DNA of 64,000 nt from Pseudomonas gozinkensis (GTDB taxonomy: Bacteria; Pseudomonadota; Gammaproteobacteria; Pseudomonadales; Pseudomonadaceae): positions 1,018,501-1,082,500 of the forward strand of contig NZ_CP062253.1 of NCBI RefSeq assembly GCF_014863585.1, read 5' to 3'. The translations under genes and the position numbers were made by a program. The notes beneath the pieces were generated by a model. That model did no database searches and was not told the origin of the DNA. It saw only the letters and a list, made by a program, of their open reading frames with translations. This document shows positions 25,660 through 37,200 of the stretch, piece after piece (position 1 is the stretch's first letter; each line of letters starts with the position of its first letter).

Positions 25660-27105
25660 TCAGCCTTCGAGCTTGCTTTTCAGCAGTTCGTTCACTTGCT
25701 GCGGATTGGCCTTGCCTTTGGAAGCTTTCATGGCCTGACCGACGAAGAAGCCGAACATCTTGACGCGCTTGGCTTCGTCTGCCGCGCGGTATTGCTCGAC
25801 CTGCTCGGCGTTGGCCGCGAGCATTTCGTCCAGCACCGCCGAGATCGCGCCGGTGTCGGTGACTTGCTTCAGGCCGCGCTTTTCGATGATCTCGTCTGCG
25901 CTGCCTTCGCCGTTGGCCATCGCTTCGAACACAACCTTGGCGATCTTGCCGGAGATGGTGTTGTCCTTGATGCGCTGCAGCATGCCGCCCAGTTGCTCGG
26001 CAGAAACCGGCGAATCCTCGATGTCCAGATTCTGCTTGTTGAGCAGGCTGCCCAACTCGACCATTACCCAGTTAGCTGCCAGTTTGGCGTCGCCGCCGAT
26101 GGCTGCGACTTTCTCGAAGTAGTCCGCTTGCTCACGGCTGGTGGCCAGCACGTTGGCGTCGTAGGCCGACAGACCGAACGCACTCTGGAAGCGCTCGCGT
26201 TTCTGCGGTGGCAGTTCCGGCAGGGTGGCGCGCACGTCGTTGAGGAACGAATCCTCGATGACCACCGGCAGCAGGTCCGGATCGGGGAAGTAACGGTAGT
26301 CGTTGGCTTCCTCTTTGCTGCGCATCGGACGGGTTTCGTCCTTGTTCGGATCGTACAGACGGGTCTGCTGGATCACTTTGCCGCCGTCTTCGATCAGGTC
26401 GATCTGACGCTGGATCTCGGAGTTGATCGCCTTCTCGATGAAGCGGAACGAGTTGACGTTCTTGATCTCGCAGCGGGTGCCGAATTCAACCTGGCCTTTC
26501 GGACGGATCGACACGTTGCAGTCGCAACGCAGCGAGCCTTCGGCCATGTTGCCGTCGCAGATGCCCAGGTAACGTACCAGCGCGTGGATCGCCTTGACGT
26601 AGGCCACGGCTTCCTTGGCGCTGCGCATGTCCGGCTCGGAAACGATTTCCAGCAGCGGCGTGCCGGCACGGTTCAGGTCGATGCCGGTGGCACCGCTGAA
26701 TTCTTCGTGCAGGCTCTTGCCGGCGTCTTCTTCCAGGTGCGCGCGGGTGATGCCGACGCGTTTGACTGTGCCGTCTTCCAGGGCGATGTCCAGGTGGCCC
26801 TTACCGACGATCGGCAATTCCATCTGGCTGATCTGGTAGCCCTTCGGCAGGTCCGGGTAGAAGTAGTTTTTACGGGCGAACACGTTGTGCTGACCGATCT
26901 CGGCGTCAATCGCCAGACCGAACATCACCGCCATGCGCACCGCTTCCTGGTTCAGCACCGGCAGCACGCCGGGCATACCCAGGTCGATCAGGCTGGCCTG
27001 GGTGTTCGGCTCGGAGCCGAACGTGGTGGAACTACCGGAAAAGATTTTCGACCGGGTGGTGAGCTGGGTGTGAATCTCCAGCCCGATCACGACTTCCCAT
27101 TGCAT
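25660..27105 (-). CDS. gatB: Aspartyl/glutamyl-tRNA amidotransferase subunit B
   Basis: Subunit B of the GatCAB complex, 481 residues. It activates Glu or Asp on mischarged tRNA-Gln/tRNA-Asn by ATP-dependent phosphorylation and receives ammonia from GatA. The N-terminal cradle begins [31 protein letters not shown] and [13 protein letters not shown] (with metal-site Cys) are conserved, and the C-terminal YqeY-like domain ends [13 protein letters not shown]. The start ATG lies 10 bases after the gatA stop with GGAG upstream. Pseudomonas uses this pathway to make Asn-tRNA. Confidence 0.98.
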   Translation of the reverse strand: MQWEVVIGLEIHTQLTTRSKIFSGSSTTFGSEPNTQASLIDLGMPGVLPVLNQEAVRMAVMFGLAIDAEIGQHNVFARKNYFYPDLPKGYQISQMELPIVGKGHLDIALEDGTVKRVGITRAHLEEDAGKSLHEEFSGATGIDLNRAGTPLLEIVSEPDMRSAKEAVAYVKAIHALVRYLGICDGNMAEGSLRCDCNVSIRPKGQVEFGTRCEIKNVNSFRFIEKAINSEIQRQIDLIEDGGKVIQQTRLYDPNKDETRPMRSKEEANDYRYFPDPDLLPVVIEDSFLNDVRATLPELPPQKRERFQSAFGLSAYDANVLATSREQADYFEKVAAIGGDAKLAANWVMVELGSLLNKQNLDIEDSPVSAEQLGGMLQRIKDNTISGKIAKVVFEAMANGEGSADEIIEKRGLKQVTDTGAISAVLDEMLAANAEQVEQYRAADEAKRVKMFGFFVGQAMKASKGKANPQQVNELLKSKLEG

Positions 27106-27115
27106 GTGTGTCTCC

Positions 27116-28567
27116 TCAGAAGCCGGTTGGGGTGCGGGTGTGCCAGTCAGTGTTCAACTGATACTGGTGCGCAACGTTGAGCAAACGGCCTTCCTGGAAA
27201 TACGGAGCGAGCAGTTGCACGCCAACCGGCAGACCATCGACAAAACCGGCCGGCATCGACAGGCCCGGCAGGCCCGCGAGGTTGGCGGTGATGGTGTAGA
27301 CGTCTTCCAGGTAGGCAGCGACCGGGTCGCTGTTCTTGGCGCCGAGTTTCCAGGCCGGGTTTGGCGTGGTCGGGCCGAGGATGATGTCGACTTCATTAAA
27401 GGCGGTCATGAAGTCGTTCTTCACCAGGCGGCGGATCTTCTGCGCTTTCAGGTAGTAGGCGTCGTAGTAACCGGCGGACAGCGCGTAGGCACCGACCATG
27501 ATCCGGCGCTGTACTTCAGGCCCGAAGCCTTCGCCACGGGAGCGCTTGTACAGGTCTTCCAGGTTCTTCGGATCTTCGCAGCGGTGGCCGAAGCGCACGC
27601 CGTCGAAACGCGACAGGTTGGAGGAGGCTTCTGCCGGGGCGATCACGTAATACGCAGGAATCGCGTGCTGCATGTTCGGCAGGCTGATTTCCTTGATCAC
27701 GGCACCGAGCTTCTGCAGCTCCTTGATGCTGTTCTGGATCAGGTCGGCGATGCGCGGGTCGAGACCGGCACCGAAGTATTCCTTCGGCACGCCGATGCGC
27801 AGGCCTTGCAGCGAGCCATTCAGACCGGCGGCGTAGTCCGGCACCGGCTCATCGATGCTGGTGGAGTCGTTCGGATCGAAGCCAGCCATACCTTGCAACA
27901 AAATCGCGCAGTCTTCGGCGGTGCGAGCCAGGGGGCCGCCCTGATCGAGGCTGGAGGCGTAAGCGATCATGCCCCAGCGCGAAACGCGACCGTAGGTCGG
28001 TTTCAGTCCGGTGAGGTTGGTGAACGCGGCCGGCTGACGGATCGAACCGCCGGTGTCGGTGGCCGTTGCGGCAGGCAACAGACGAGCGGCAACCGCCGCC
28101 GCCGAACCGCCGGACGAACCGCCTGGGACGTGTTCCAGGTTCCACGGGTTTTTCACCGCGCCGTACCAGCTCGACTCGTTGGCCGAACCCATGGCGAATT
28201 CGTCCATGTTGGTCTTGCCCAGGGTTACGGTGCCGGCGGCAGCCAGTTTCGACACCACGGTGGCGTCGTACGGGGCCTTGAAGTTGTCGAGCATCTTCGA
28301 GCCGCAGCTGGTGCGAATGCCCTGGGTGCAGAACAGGTCCTTGTGGGCGATCGGCGCGCCAAGCAGCGCGCCGCTCTCACCATTGGCCCGGCGCGCGTCG
28401 GCGGCTTTCGCCTGCTCGAGGGCCAGCTCTTCGGTGAGGCTGATGAAACTGTTGAGCTGCGGGTCGAGCTGGGTAATGCGCGCCAGCAGGACTTTGGTCA
28501 GCTCTTCGGAAGAAAACTTTTTATCGGCGAGACCGCGGGCGATCTCGGCCAGAGTCAATTGATGCAT
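27116..28567 (-). CDS. gatA: Aspartyl/glutamyl-tRNA amidotransferase subunit A
   Basis: Subunit A of GatCAB, 483 residues, an amidase-signature enzyme that hydrolyses glutamine and channels ammonia to GatB. The Ser-cis-Ser-Lys triad is visible as K in PIAHKDLF, and the serines of [15 protein letters not shown] and [13 protein letters not shown]. It lies 16 bases after gatC and 10 before gatB in one operon. Confidence 0.98.
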   Translation of the reverse strand: MHQLTLAEIARGLADKKFSSEELTKVLLARITQLDPQLNSFISLTEELALEQAKAADARRANGESGALLGAPIAHKDLFCTQGIRTSCGSKMLDNFKAPYDATVVSKLAAAGTVTLGKTNMDEFAMGSANESSWYGAVKNPWNLEHVPGGSSGGSAAAVAARLLPAATATDTGGSIRQPAAFTNLTGLKPTYGRVSRWGMIAYASSLDQGGPLARTAEDCAILLQGMAGFDPNDSTSIDEPVPDYAAGLNGSLQGLRIGVPKEYFGAGLDPRIADLIQNSIKELQKLGAVIKEISLPNMQHAIPAYYVIAPAEASSNLSRFDGVRFGHRCEDPKNLEDLYKRSRGEGFGPEVQRRIMVGAYALSAGYYDAYYLKAQKIRRLVKNDFMTAFNEVDIILGPTTPNPAWKLGAKNSDPVAAYLEDVYTITANLAGLPGLSMPAGFVDGLPVGVQLLAPYFQEGRLLNVAHQYQLNTDWHTRTPTGF

Positions 28568-28583
28568 TGCAGGCTCTTTCCCT

Positions 28584-28871
28584 TTAGTCGATGACTTTCG
28601 GAACCAGGTACAGGCCGTTTTCGACCGCTGGTGCGATGGACTGATAAGCCTCGCGGTTATTGCTTTCGGTCACGACGTCGGCGCGCAGGCGCTGACTGGC
28701 TTCCAGCGGGTGGGCCAGCGGCTCGATACCGTCGGTATTGACCGCCTGCATTTCGTCGACCAGCCCGAGAATGCTGTTGAGGGCCGAAGTGATGTGTGGA
28801 AGATCGGCGTCATTAAGGCCAAGGCTGGCCAGATGAGCGATTTTTTCCACGTCGGAGCGTTCTAGCGCCAT
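28584..28871 (-). CDS. gatC: Aspartyl/glutamyl-tRNA amidotransferase subunit C
   Basis: Small structural subunit of GatCAB, 95 residues, wrapped around the GatA-GatB interface. [20 protein letters not shown] and the proline-containing C-terminal segment are typical. It is the first gene of the gatCAB operon and diverges from mreB across 211 bases that hold both promoters. Confidence 0.96.
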
Positions 28872-29070
28872 CGGGTTTCTCCAGTGGAAAACAGGACGGA
28901 CGGCGTCCGTGTGTTAGATTGTCGGAACACTACCGCACTTCTACGGTCATAAGGCCGCGATTGTGGGGCTTGGTGCACAGAAAAGCGGCCAATTTAACAT
29001 ATTGGCGCCTTGCCCAAAATCCCTGTCGTTGTTAGAGTTTGCCGCACTTTTTTACCCACGCGTTGCCTAG

Positions 29071-30120
<1,050 letters not shown>

Positions 30121-30150
30121 GTCGCCGGGTGCAATACGTGGGTGAGCGCA

Positions 30151-30176
30151 CAGGCAGCACTTTGCAGTGCTGCCTG
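30151..30176 (+). other. Stable hairpin between mreB and mreC
   Basis: CAGGCAGCACT (30151-30161) and AGTGCTGCCTG (30166-30176) form a perfect 11-bp stem with a TTGC loop, 30 bases after the mreB stop. Only TTGGCGTTT follows, so it is at best a weak terminator; it could protect the mreB message or let part of transcription stop before mreC. Confidence 0.7.
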
Positions 30177-30261
30177 TTGGCGTTTATCTTCTGTCAGTCT
30201 TCATCCAGGCCGGTTTGATGCCGTATGAATAAACAGAACATTTGCCTGGGAGGAGCGGCTT

Positions 30262-31383
30262 ATTAAACCGCTTTTCGCCAAGGGCCCCTCACTGGGCGTG
30301 CGCTTGTTGGTGCTGGCCGTGCTGTCGGTTGCGCTGATGGTCGTTGATGCGCGCTTCAGCCTGCTTAAACCCGTACGCAGCCAGGCCTCTCTGGTGCTGA
30401 TGGACGCCTACTGGATTACCGACCTGCCCGGACGGTTGTGGGAAGGTATCGCCAGCCAGTTCGGCAGTCGCACCGAGCTCGTCGCCGAAAATGAAAAACT
30501 CAAGTCGGAGAACCTGCTGTTGCAGGGGCGCATGCAGAAGCTTGCCGCCCTCACCGAGCAGAACGTCCGTCTGCGTGAGTTGCTCAATTCTTCCGCGCTG
30601 GTCAACGAGAAGGTCGAAGTGGCCGAGCTGATCGGCATGGACCCCAACCCTTTCACCCATCGCATCATCATCAATAAAGGTGAGCGTGATGGCGTGGTGC
30701 TCGGTCAGCCGGTGCTCGATGCGCGCGGTCTGATGGGGCAGGTGGTCGAATTGATGCCGTACACCTCCCGAGTGTTGCTGCTGACCGACTCCACCCACAG
30801 CATTCCCGTGCAGGTGAACCGTAACGGTCTGCGGGCGATTGCCAGCGGCACCGGTAACCCGGAACGCCTCGAGTTGCGTCACGTCGCCGACACCGCCGAT
30901 ATCAAGGAAGGGGACCTGTTGGTCAGCTCCGGTCTCGGCCAGCGTTTCCCGGCCGGTTACCCGGTGGCGACGGTCAAGGAAGTGATCCACGATTCCGGCC
31001 AGCCTTTCGCCATCGTTCGCGCCGTGCCGACCGCCGCACTGAACCGCAGCCGTTACCTGCTGCTGGTATTCAGTGACAACCGCACCGCCGAAGAACGCGC
31101 CAACGATGCCGCCCAGGCTCAGGAAAACCTCGATGCTTTCGGTGGCGGTCCGGTGATTCCGGCCACGGTGCCGAAAGTCGTCACCCCGCCTGCCGCCGCG
31201 ACAAGCGCTGCCACGGTGACTCCGTCGGCTGCGCCTGCCGCCAGCACCACGCCGGCCAAACCCGCTGCAAGCAAACCGCCTGCAGCCACACCAGCGGCCA
31301 GCAAACCACCGGCGAGTCAGCCTGCTCGACCAGCGGCCAAACCGCCTGTCACTGCGCCGGCCACAACCGGGAGGCAAGAATAA
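30262..31383 (+). CDS. mreC: Rod-shape determining protein MreC
   Basis: Bitopic inner-membrane protein that links MreB to cell-wall synthases. There is one membrane helix (LLVLAVLSVALMVV), then a coiled coil (LVAENEKLKSENLLLQGRMQ), the periplasmic beta domains, and a Pro/Ala-rich tail from about residue 300. The start appears to be a rare ATT at 30262. GGGAGGAG lies 6 bases upstream, and translation then gives the conserved MIKPLFAKGPSLGVRLL leader. The first conventional start, GTG at 30298, has no ribosome site and removes that leader; a TGA at 30226 closes the frame above. With the ATT start the protein has 373 residues. Confidence 0.95.
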   Translation: MKPLFAKGPSLGVRLLVLAVLSVALMVVDARFSLLKPVRSQASLVLMDAYWITDLPGRLWEGIASQFGSRTELVAENEKLKSENLLLQGRMQKLAALTEQNVRLRELLNSSALVNEKVEVAELIGMDPNPFTHRIIINKGERDGVVLGQPVLDARGLMGQVVELMPYTSRVLLLTDSTHSIPVQVNRNGLRAIASGTGNPERLELRHVADTADIKEGDLLVSSGLGQRFPAGYPVATVKEVIHDSGQPFAIVRAVPTAALNRSRYLLLVFSDNRTAEERANDAAQAQENLDAFGGGPVIPATVPKVVTPPAAATSAATVTPSAAPAASTTPAKPAASKPPAATPAASKPPASQPARPAAKPPVTAPATTGRQE

Positions 31384-31874
31384 TGGTGGGGGCTACCGCA
31401 TCGCGTAACGGCTGGATTGTCTGGCTGACGTTTATTGTCGGCATACTGCTCAGCGTATCGCCATTGCCCATTTTCATGGAAATCCTGCGCCCGCTCTGGC
31501 TGGCCTTGCTCCTGACTTTCTGGGCTTTGTATCTGCCGCATACCGTCGGCATGGTCACGGCGTTCTGCCTGGGACTGGCCGAAGATGTGCTGCAGGGCGA
31601 TCTGCTCGGTCAGAATGCCTTGATCCTGACCCTGATCACGTTCCTGGTGCTGTCGTTGCAGCAACGCCTGCGAATGTTCCCGATGTGGCAGCAGTGCCTG
31701 GTGATTCTGGTGATCTTCGGCCTCGCCCAGCTTGTACAGCTTTGGCTCAGTGCCTTGACCGGCAACCGTCAGCCGACCCTCGCGCTGGTACTGCCGGCAC
31801 TGGTCAGTGCCTTGCTCTGGCCATGGGTCAGCTTCGCTCTGCGTGGATTGCGCCGGCGCTACAAAATCAACTGA
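31383..31874 (+). CDS. mreD: Rod-shape determining protein MreD
   Basis: Inner-membrane protein of 163 residues with about five helices, part of the elongasome. FWALYLPHTVGMVTAFCLGLAEDVLQGDLLG contains the conserved G-x-x-D-x-x-x-x-x-x-G motif of MreD. Its ATG overlaps the mreC stop (TAATG), showing tight coupling. Confidence 0.95.
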   Translation: MVGATASRNGWIVWLTFIVGILLSVSPLPIFMEILRPLWLALLLTFWALYLPHTVGMVTAFCLGLAEDVLQGDLLGQNALILTLITFLVLSLQQRLRMFPMWQQCLVILVIFGLAQLVQLWLSALTGNRQPTLALVLPALVSALLWPWVSFALRGLRRRYKIN

Positions 31875-31901
31875 TTCGGTCAGGCATTTGCCCGTACCAG
31901 T

Positions 31902-32055
31902 GCCTTGCCTCGCAAATGAGGTTCTTTTTGGGCGAGTGGCTGTTGTTGCCAGACAAGGCGCCGTGACGAGTCATAGCGTGCTATGGCGAGGAGCGGCAAC
32001 GCAGTATGGCAACAACAGACGCCGACCATAGGGAACAGCATTTGTGAGGCAGGGC
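31902..32055. repeat. Nested inverted-repeat (MITE-like) element between mreD and maf
   Basis: Outer arms GCCTTGCCTCGCAAATG (31902-31918) and CATTTGTGAGGCAGGGC (32039-32055) match at 15 of 17 positions. Inside them TGTTGTTGCCA (31941-31951) and TGGCAACAACA (32007-32017) are exact complements. CATAGC/GCTATG (31972-31977, 31980-31985) forms the tip. The 154-base block separates mreD from maf. The layout fits a small dispersed element, but other copies are needed to prove it. Confidence 0.6.
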
Positions 32056-32076
32056 ACCAAACAGGGAGATGTCTTG

Positions 32077-32673
32077 ATGAAAAAGCTTTACCTCGCCTCA
32101 GGATCGCCGCGTCGGCGTGAGTTGCTCACGCAGATCGGCATCCCGTTTACCGCCATCAGCGCGGATATCGATGAAACCCCTCTCGTCAATGAATCCCCAT
32201 CGGCCTATGTCGAGCGTCTGGCGCGCGGCAAGGCCGAGGCCGGGCGGCGCACCGTCGTTTCCGACGTAGCGTTCTGCGTACTGGGCGCCGACACCGCCGT
32301 GGTGCTGGACGGCAAAATTCTTGGCAAACCGGTGGACGAAGCCGATGCATGCGCCATGCTGATGATGTTGTCCGGCAAGGAGCATGAAGTGCTGACGGCG
32401 ATCGCCGTGCTCGACGGCGAGCGCTGCGAGTCGCGTGTGGTGCGCAGTCTGGTGCGGTTCCGGTCGATCAGCCGCGAAGAAGCCGCCGCCTACTGGGCCA
32501 GCGGCGAGCCCCGGGACAAGGCGGGTGGCTATGGCATTCAGGGGCTCGGCGCGGTGTTCGTCGCCGGCCTCAATGGCAGTTACTCGGCGGTCGTCGGCTT
32601 GCCGGTGTGCGAAAGCGCAGAACTGCTCGGCCATTTCGGCATACCCTGTTGGCAAACCCTGAACGCGCAATGA
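32077..32673 (+). CDS. maf: Maf-family nucleoside triphosphate pyrophosphatase (YhdE type)
   Basis: Cytoplasmic house-cleaning enzyme of 198 residues that hydrolyses dTTP, UTP or modified nucleotides to monophosphates. The motif [11 protein letters not shown] at the N-terminus, [16 protein letters not shown] and the lysine in [14 protein letters not shown] are characteristic; its place between mreD and rng fits YhdE rather than YceF. GGGAG lies about 9 bases before the ATG at 32077; an in-frame TTG one codon earlier is possible. Confidence 0.93.
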   Translation: MKKLYLASGSPRRRELLTQIGIPFTAISADIDETPLVNESPSAYVERLARGKAEAGRRTVVSDVAFCVLGADTAVVLDGKILGKPVDEADACAMLMMLSGKEHEVLTAIAVLDGERCESRVVRSLVRFRSISREEAAAYWASGEPRDKAGGYGIQGLGAVFVAGLNGSYSAVVGLPVCESAELLGHFGIPCWQTLNAQ

Positions 32674-32730
32674 GCGTCGAACGGACAAGATGCGGCCATT
32701 ATCGTGAACATGCCTGAACGAGACCCTGCC

Positions 32731-34188
32731 ATGAGTGAAGAGATTCTGATCAACATCACGCCGATGGAATCGCGCGTGGCGGTGGTCGAAAACGGTGTGC
32801 TGCAAGAAGTGCACGTCGAGCGTACGCAAAAACGCGGGATCGTCGGCAACATCTATAAAGGCAAGGTGGTGCGGGTCCTGCCGGGCATGCAGGCGGCATT
32901 CGTCGACATCGGCCTGGATCGCGCGGCATTCATTCACGCATCGGAAATTTCCCTGCGCGAAGGCCCGGCGGTGGAAAGCATCAGTTCCCTCGTGCACGAA
33001 GGCCAGAGCCTGGTGGTGCAAGTCACCAAGGACCCGATCGGGTCCAAAGGTGCGCGGCTTACCACGCAACTGTCGATCCCTTCGCGCTATCTGGTGTACA
33101 TGCCGCGCACCGCTCACGTGGGCATTTCCCTGAAGATCGAAGACGAAGCCGAGCGCGAACGCCTCAAGCAGGTAGTCAGCGACTGCGTGGCCAAAGAAGG
33201 CATCAAGGAGGCCGGCGGCTTCATTCTGCGCACCGCCGCCGAGGGCGCCGGGGCTGATGAAATCCTGATGGACATCCGCTATCTGCGTCGTCTGTGGGAT
33301 CAGATCAACGAGCAGATCAAGACCATCGGCGCACCGAGTGTGATCTACGAAGACCTCGGTCTGGCGCTGCGCACCCTGCGCGATCTGGTCAGCCCGAAGA
33401 TCGAGAAGATTCGCATCGACTCCCGGGAAACCTTCCAGAAAACCACGCAGTTCGTCGCCGAACTGATGCCGGAAATCGCTGATCGTCTGGAGCATTACCC
33501 GGGTGAACGACCGATCTTCGACCTGTATGGCGTCGAAGACGAAATCCAGAAAGCCCTGGAACGCAAGGTGCCGCTCAAGTCCGGCGGCTATCTGGTGATC
33601 GACCCGGCGGAAGCCATGACCACCATCGACGTGAACACCGGGGCGTTCGTCGGTCATCGCAACCTCGAAGAAACCATCTTCAAGACCAACCTCGAAGCCG
33701 CGACTGCGATTGCCCGGCAGATGCGCCTGCGCAATCTGGGCGGGATCATCATCATCGACTTCATCGACATGGAAGACGAAGAGCACCAGCGTCAGGTGCT
33801 GCGTACCCTGGAGAAACAACTGGAGCGCGATCACGCCAAGACCAACATCATCGGCATTACCGAGTTGGGCCTGGTGCAGATGACGCGCAAGCGCACCCGC
33901 GAAAGCCTTGAGCAAGTGCTGTGCGAACCGTGCAGCAGCTGTCAGGGCCGGGGCAAGCTGAAAACCCCGGAAACCATTTGCTACGAGATTTTCCGCGAGA
34001 TCCTGCGTGAGGCCCGGGCCTATCAGGCCGAGGGTTATCGGGTGCTGGCGAACCAGAAAGTCGTAGATCGCTTGCTCGATGAAGAGTCCGGTAATGTGGC
34101 CGAACTTGAAGGTTTCATCGGGCGCACCATACGCTTCCAGGTAGAAACCATGTATTCCCAGGAACAATATGACGTGGTGCTGCTCTGA
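32731..34188 (+). CDS. rng: Ribonuclease G
   Basis: Endoribonuclease of the RNase E/G family, 485 residues, involved in 16S rRNA 5'-end maturation and mRNA decay. An S1 domain occupies residues about 35-130 (VGNIYKGKVVRVLPGMQAAF). Catalytic aspartates lie in TTIDVNTGAFVGH and IIIIDFIDME, and the zinc-link cysteines in EPCSSCQGRG. MSEEILINITPMESRVAVVE is the usual start; an ATG nine codons upstream is less likely. It closes the mre operon, as in many gammaproteobacteria. Confidence 0.96.
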   Translation: MSEEILINITPMESRVAVVENGVLQEVHVERTQKRGIVGNIYKGKVVRVLPGMQAAFVDIGLDRAAFIHASEISLREGPAVESISSLVHEGQSLVVQVTKDPIGSKGARLTTQLSIPSRYLVYMPRTAHVGISLKIEDEAERERLKQVVSDCVAKEGIKEAGGFILRTAAEGAGADEILMDIRYLRRLWDQINEQIKTIGAPSVIYEDLGLALRTLRDLVSPKIEKIRIDSRETFQKTTQFVAELMPEIADRLEHYPGERPIFDLYGVEDEIQKALERKVPLKSGGYLVIDPAEAMTTIDVNTGAFVGHRNLEETIFKTNLEAATAIARQMRLRNLGGIIIIDFIDMEDEEHQRQVLRTLEKQLERDHAKTNIIGITELGLVQMTRKRTRESLEQVLCEPCSSCQGRGKLKTPETICYEIFREILREARAYQAEGYRVLANQKVVDRLLDEESGNVAELEGFIGRTIRFQVETMYSQEQYDVVLL

Positions 34189-34263
34189 ACCCCTGCGTCA
34201 CCCTTTTCCTGAAACGGCTGGCCTCAGCTTTTTGCAGTATTTTTGCCATGGGAGCCAACTGAC

Positions 34264-37200
34264 ATGGAACGTCTGACACGCATTTTGGCCGCACTGACCC
34301 GCTGGGGTCTGGGCCTGTGCGCGTTGGTTCTGGTATTGATGGCGTTGTACGTCAGTCTCGGCCGGGAACTCACGCCACTGGTGGCCGAATACCGCACCGA
34401 CATCGAAGACAGGGCCAGTGCGGCCTTGGGCATGCCGCTACAGATCGGCGAACTGGAAGGCAACTGGAGCGGATTCGCCCCGATTCTGCTGGCCCACGAC
34501 GTGATGGTCGGCAGCGGCGCCAACGCCTTGCGCCTGGATCGGGTACGTGCGGTGCCGGATCTGTGGGCCAGCCTGATGGCCCGCGAAGTGCGCATCGCCC
34601 ATCTTGAACTCAACGGTCTGAAGATCAGCCTCAAGGAAGGCGAAGACGGCAAGTGGGCGCTTGAAGGGTTGCCGGTGCAGCAGGACCAGCCCATGGATCC
34701 CGAACAACTGTTCAACCGCATGCAAATGATTCAGCAACTGTCGGTGCTCGACAGTCAGGTGACCTTACAGCCGCGAGAACAGGCACCGCTGACTCTCACG
34801 TATGTCGGCCTCAATCTCAAGACCGGTACCAGCCGTCAGCGTCTCGATGCACGATTGACCCTGCCTGACGGCCAGCCTGTGGCGCTGAGCCTGCGCACGC
34901 GGATTCGTCCGAGTCAGTGGCAGAACAGCGAAGTGGAAGGTTATGTCAGCCTGCCGCAGAGCGACTGGTCGAAATGGCTGCCCGAGCGTCTGACCCAGCA
35001 ATGGAATTTCTCCGAGATCAAGGCCGGTGGCGAGCTGTGGATCAACTGGCGCGAGGGTGCGTTGCAGAGCGCTGCGATCCGTCTCAATGCGCCACAACTG
35101 ACCGGTGCCTACGCCGAGCGCAAGCCGATCCAGATCAACAATCTAGCGCTCAATGGGTATTTCCAGCGGGGTGCCGAAGGAATTACCGTCACGCTCGATT
35201 CGCTGGCGATGAATTTCGGCGAAAACCGCTGGGAATCACATGTCCAGGTCAAACAGACCGCCGCCACTGACAAGTCAGAAGAGCTCTGGCATCTGCAGGC
35301 CGACCGTCTCGACCTGACCCCGATCACGCCCTTGCTCAATGCCCTCGGCCCGTTACCCCAAGGTTTCGCCACCGTGGTCGAGCGCCTGAAAGTGACCGGC
35401 GGGCTGCGTAACGTGTTGCTGGATTTCCGGCCGAACGCCACCGACGACAGCAAATTCGGCTTCGCCGCCAACCTTGATCAAGTCGGGTTCGACGCCTATC
35501 ACGGCGCCCCGGCGGCACGGAATGTCAGCGGCAGCTTGAGCGGCAACCTCGGTGGCGGCGAACTGCGCATGGACAGCAAGGACTTCGTCCTGCACCTCGA
35601 TCCGATTTTTGCCAAGCCATGGCAATACATTCAGGCCAACGCCCGGTTGACCTGGAAGCTCGATAAAGAAGGTTTCACCCTGATCGCGCCGTACCTGAAG
35701 GTGCTCGGCGAGGAAGGCAAGATTGCCGGCGACTTCCTGATCCGCCTGCATTTCGACCACAGCCAGGAAGACTACATGGACCTGCGGGTCGGCCTGGTGG
35801 ACGGCGACGGTCGTTACACCGCCAAGTACCTGCCGCAAGTCCTGAGCCCGGCCCTCGACGAGTGGCTGCGCACGGCGATTCTCAAGGGCGCGGTGGATCA
35901 GGGCTTCTTCCAGTATCAGGGGTCGCTGAACAAGAACGCCGGAGAAGCGGATCGCAGCATCAGCCTGTTCTTCAAGGTGCACGACGCCGAGCTGGCGTTT
36001 CAGCCGGGCTGGCCGCACGTGAGCAAGGTCAACGGTGACGTGTTCATCGAAGACAGCGGTGTGCGGATTCTCGCCAGCAAGGGCCAGTTGCTCGACACCC
36101 AGGTCAGCGACGTCTTCGTCAATATTCCCCATGTGCCGAGCGGCGAGCACAGCCATATGTTTCTCGACGGCACCTTCGCGGGAGGGCTGGGCGATGGCCT
36201 GAAGATTCTCCAGGAAGCGCCGATCGGCACCGCCGACACCTTCGCCGGCTGGGAAGGCGAGGGCGATCTGCAGGGCAAGCTCAAACTCGATGTGCCGTTG
36301 GCCAAGGGCGATCAGCCGAAAATCCTCGTCGATTTCAAAACCGCCAATGCGCGATTGAAACTGGCGGAGCCGAAGCTCGAACTGAGCCAGCTCAAGGGTG
36401 ATTTCCGCTTCGACAGCGCCAAGGGCCTGAGCGGGCAGAACATCAGTGCCCGGGCCTTCGACAAGCCGGTCACCGCGCAGATCTTCGCCGACGGCGGCCC
36501 CGGCCAACTCAAGACCCGGGTCGCGGCGTCAGGGCAGGTCGAGGTCAAGAAGCTCACCGACTGGCTGGGCGTGACTCAGCCGTTGCCGGTGTCCGGGACC
36601 ATCCCTTATCAGCTGCAAGTGAACCTGGACGGCGCCGACAGCCAATTGATGGTCAGTTCCAGTCTGAAAGGCGTGGCGGTGGATCTGCCGGCGCCGTTCG
36701 GCATGGCGGCCGATGTCGGGCGTGACACGGTGTTCCGCATGACATTGCAGGGACAGGAGCGGCGTTACTGGGTCAATTACGATCAACTGGCCAACTTCAC
36801 CTTCGCCGCGCCACCGGGCAATTTTGCCGATGGCCGTGGCGAATTGTTCCTCGGTGCCGGCGAAGCCGTGCTACCGGGCAACAAGGGCCTGCGGGTGCGC
36901 GGCGTGTTGTCCGAGCTGGACGTCAAACCCTGGCAGGATCTGCTGGACAAGTACGCCGGTCAGGATCCGGGCGGCAACGCGAAGCAGTTGCTCAGCAGCG
37001 CGGACTTCAAGATCGGCAAACTCACAGCCTTCGGCACCACGCTGGATCAGGCGGCCGTGCAGGTGAATCGCAAGCCTGGCGCCTGGGCTCTGGCCCTCGA
37101 CAGTCAGCAGGCCAAAGGCACGGCCGGCATTCCCGACGCCAAGGGCGCGCCGATTGCGGTGAACCTGCAATATGTGCGGTTGCCGGCGCCGGATCCGACG

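Noticed and set aside
30298..30300. GTG start of mreC
   Set aside because: There is no ribosome site and it removes the charged leader before the membrane helix; ATT at 30262 with GGGAGGAG is better supported.
32098..34167. A 689-codon open frame on the minus strand opposite maf and rng
   Set aside because: It is an antisense shadow caused by high third-position GC; the plus-strand genes have full family motifs and the antisense product has low-complexity His/Gly/Val-rich composition with no recognisable domain.
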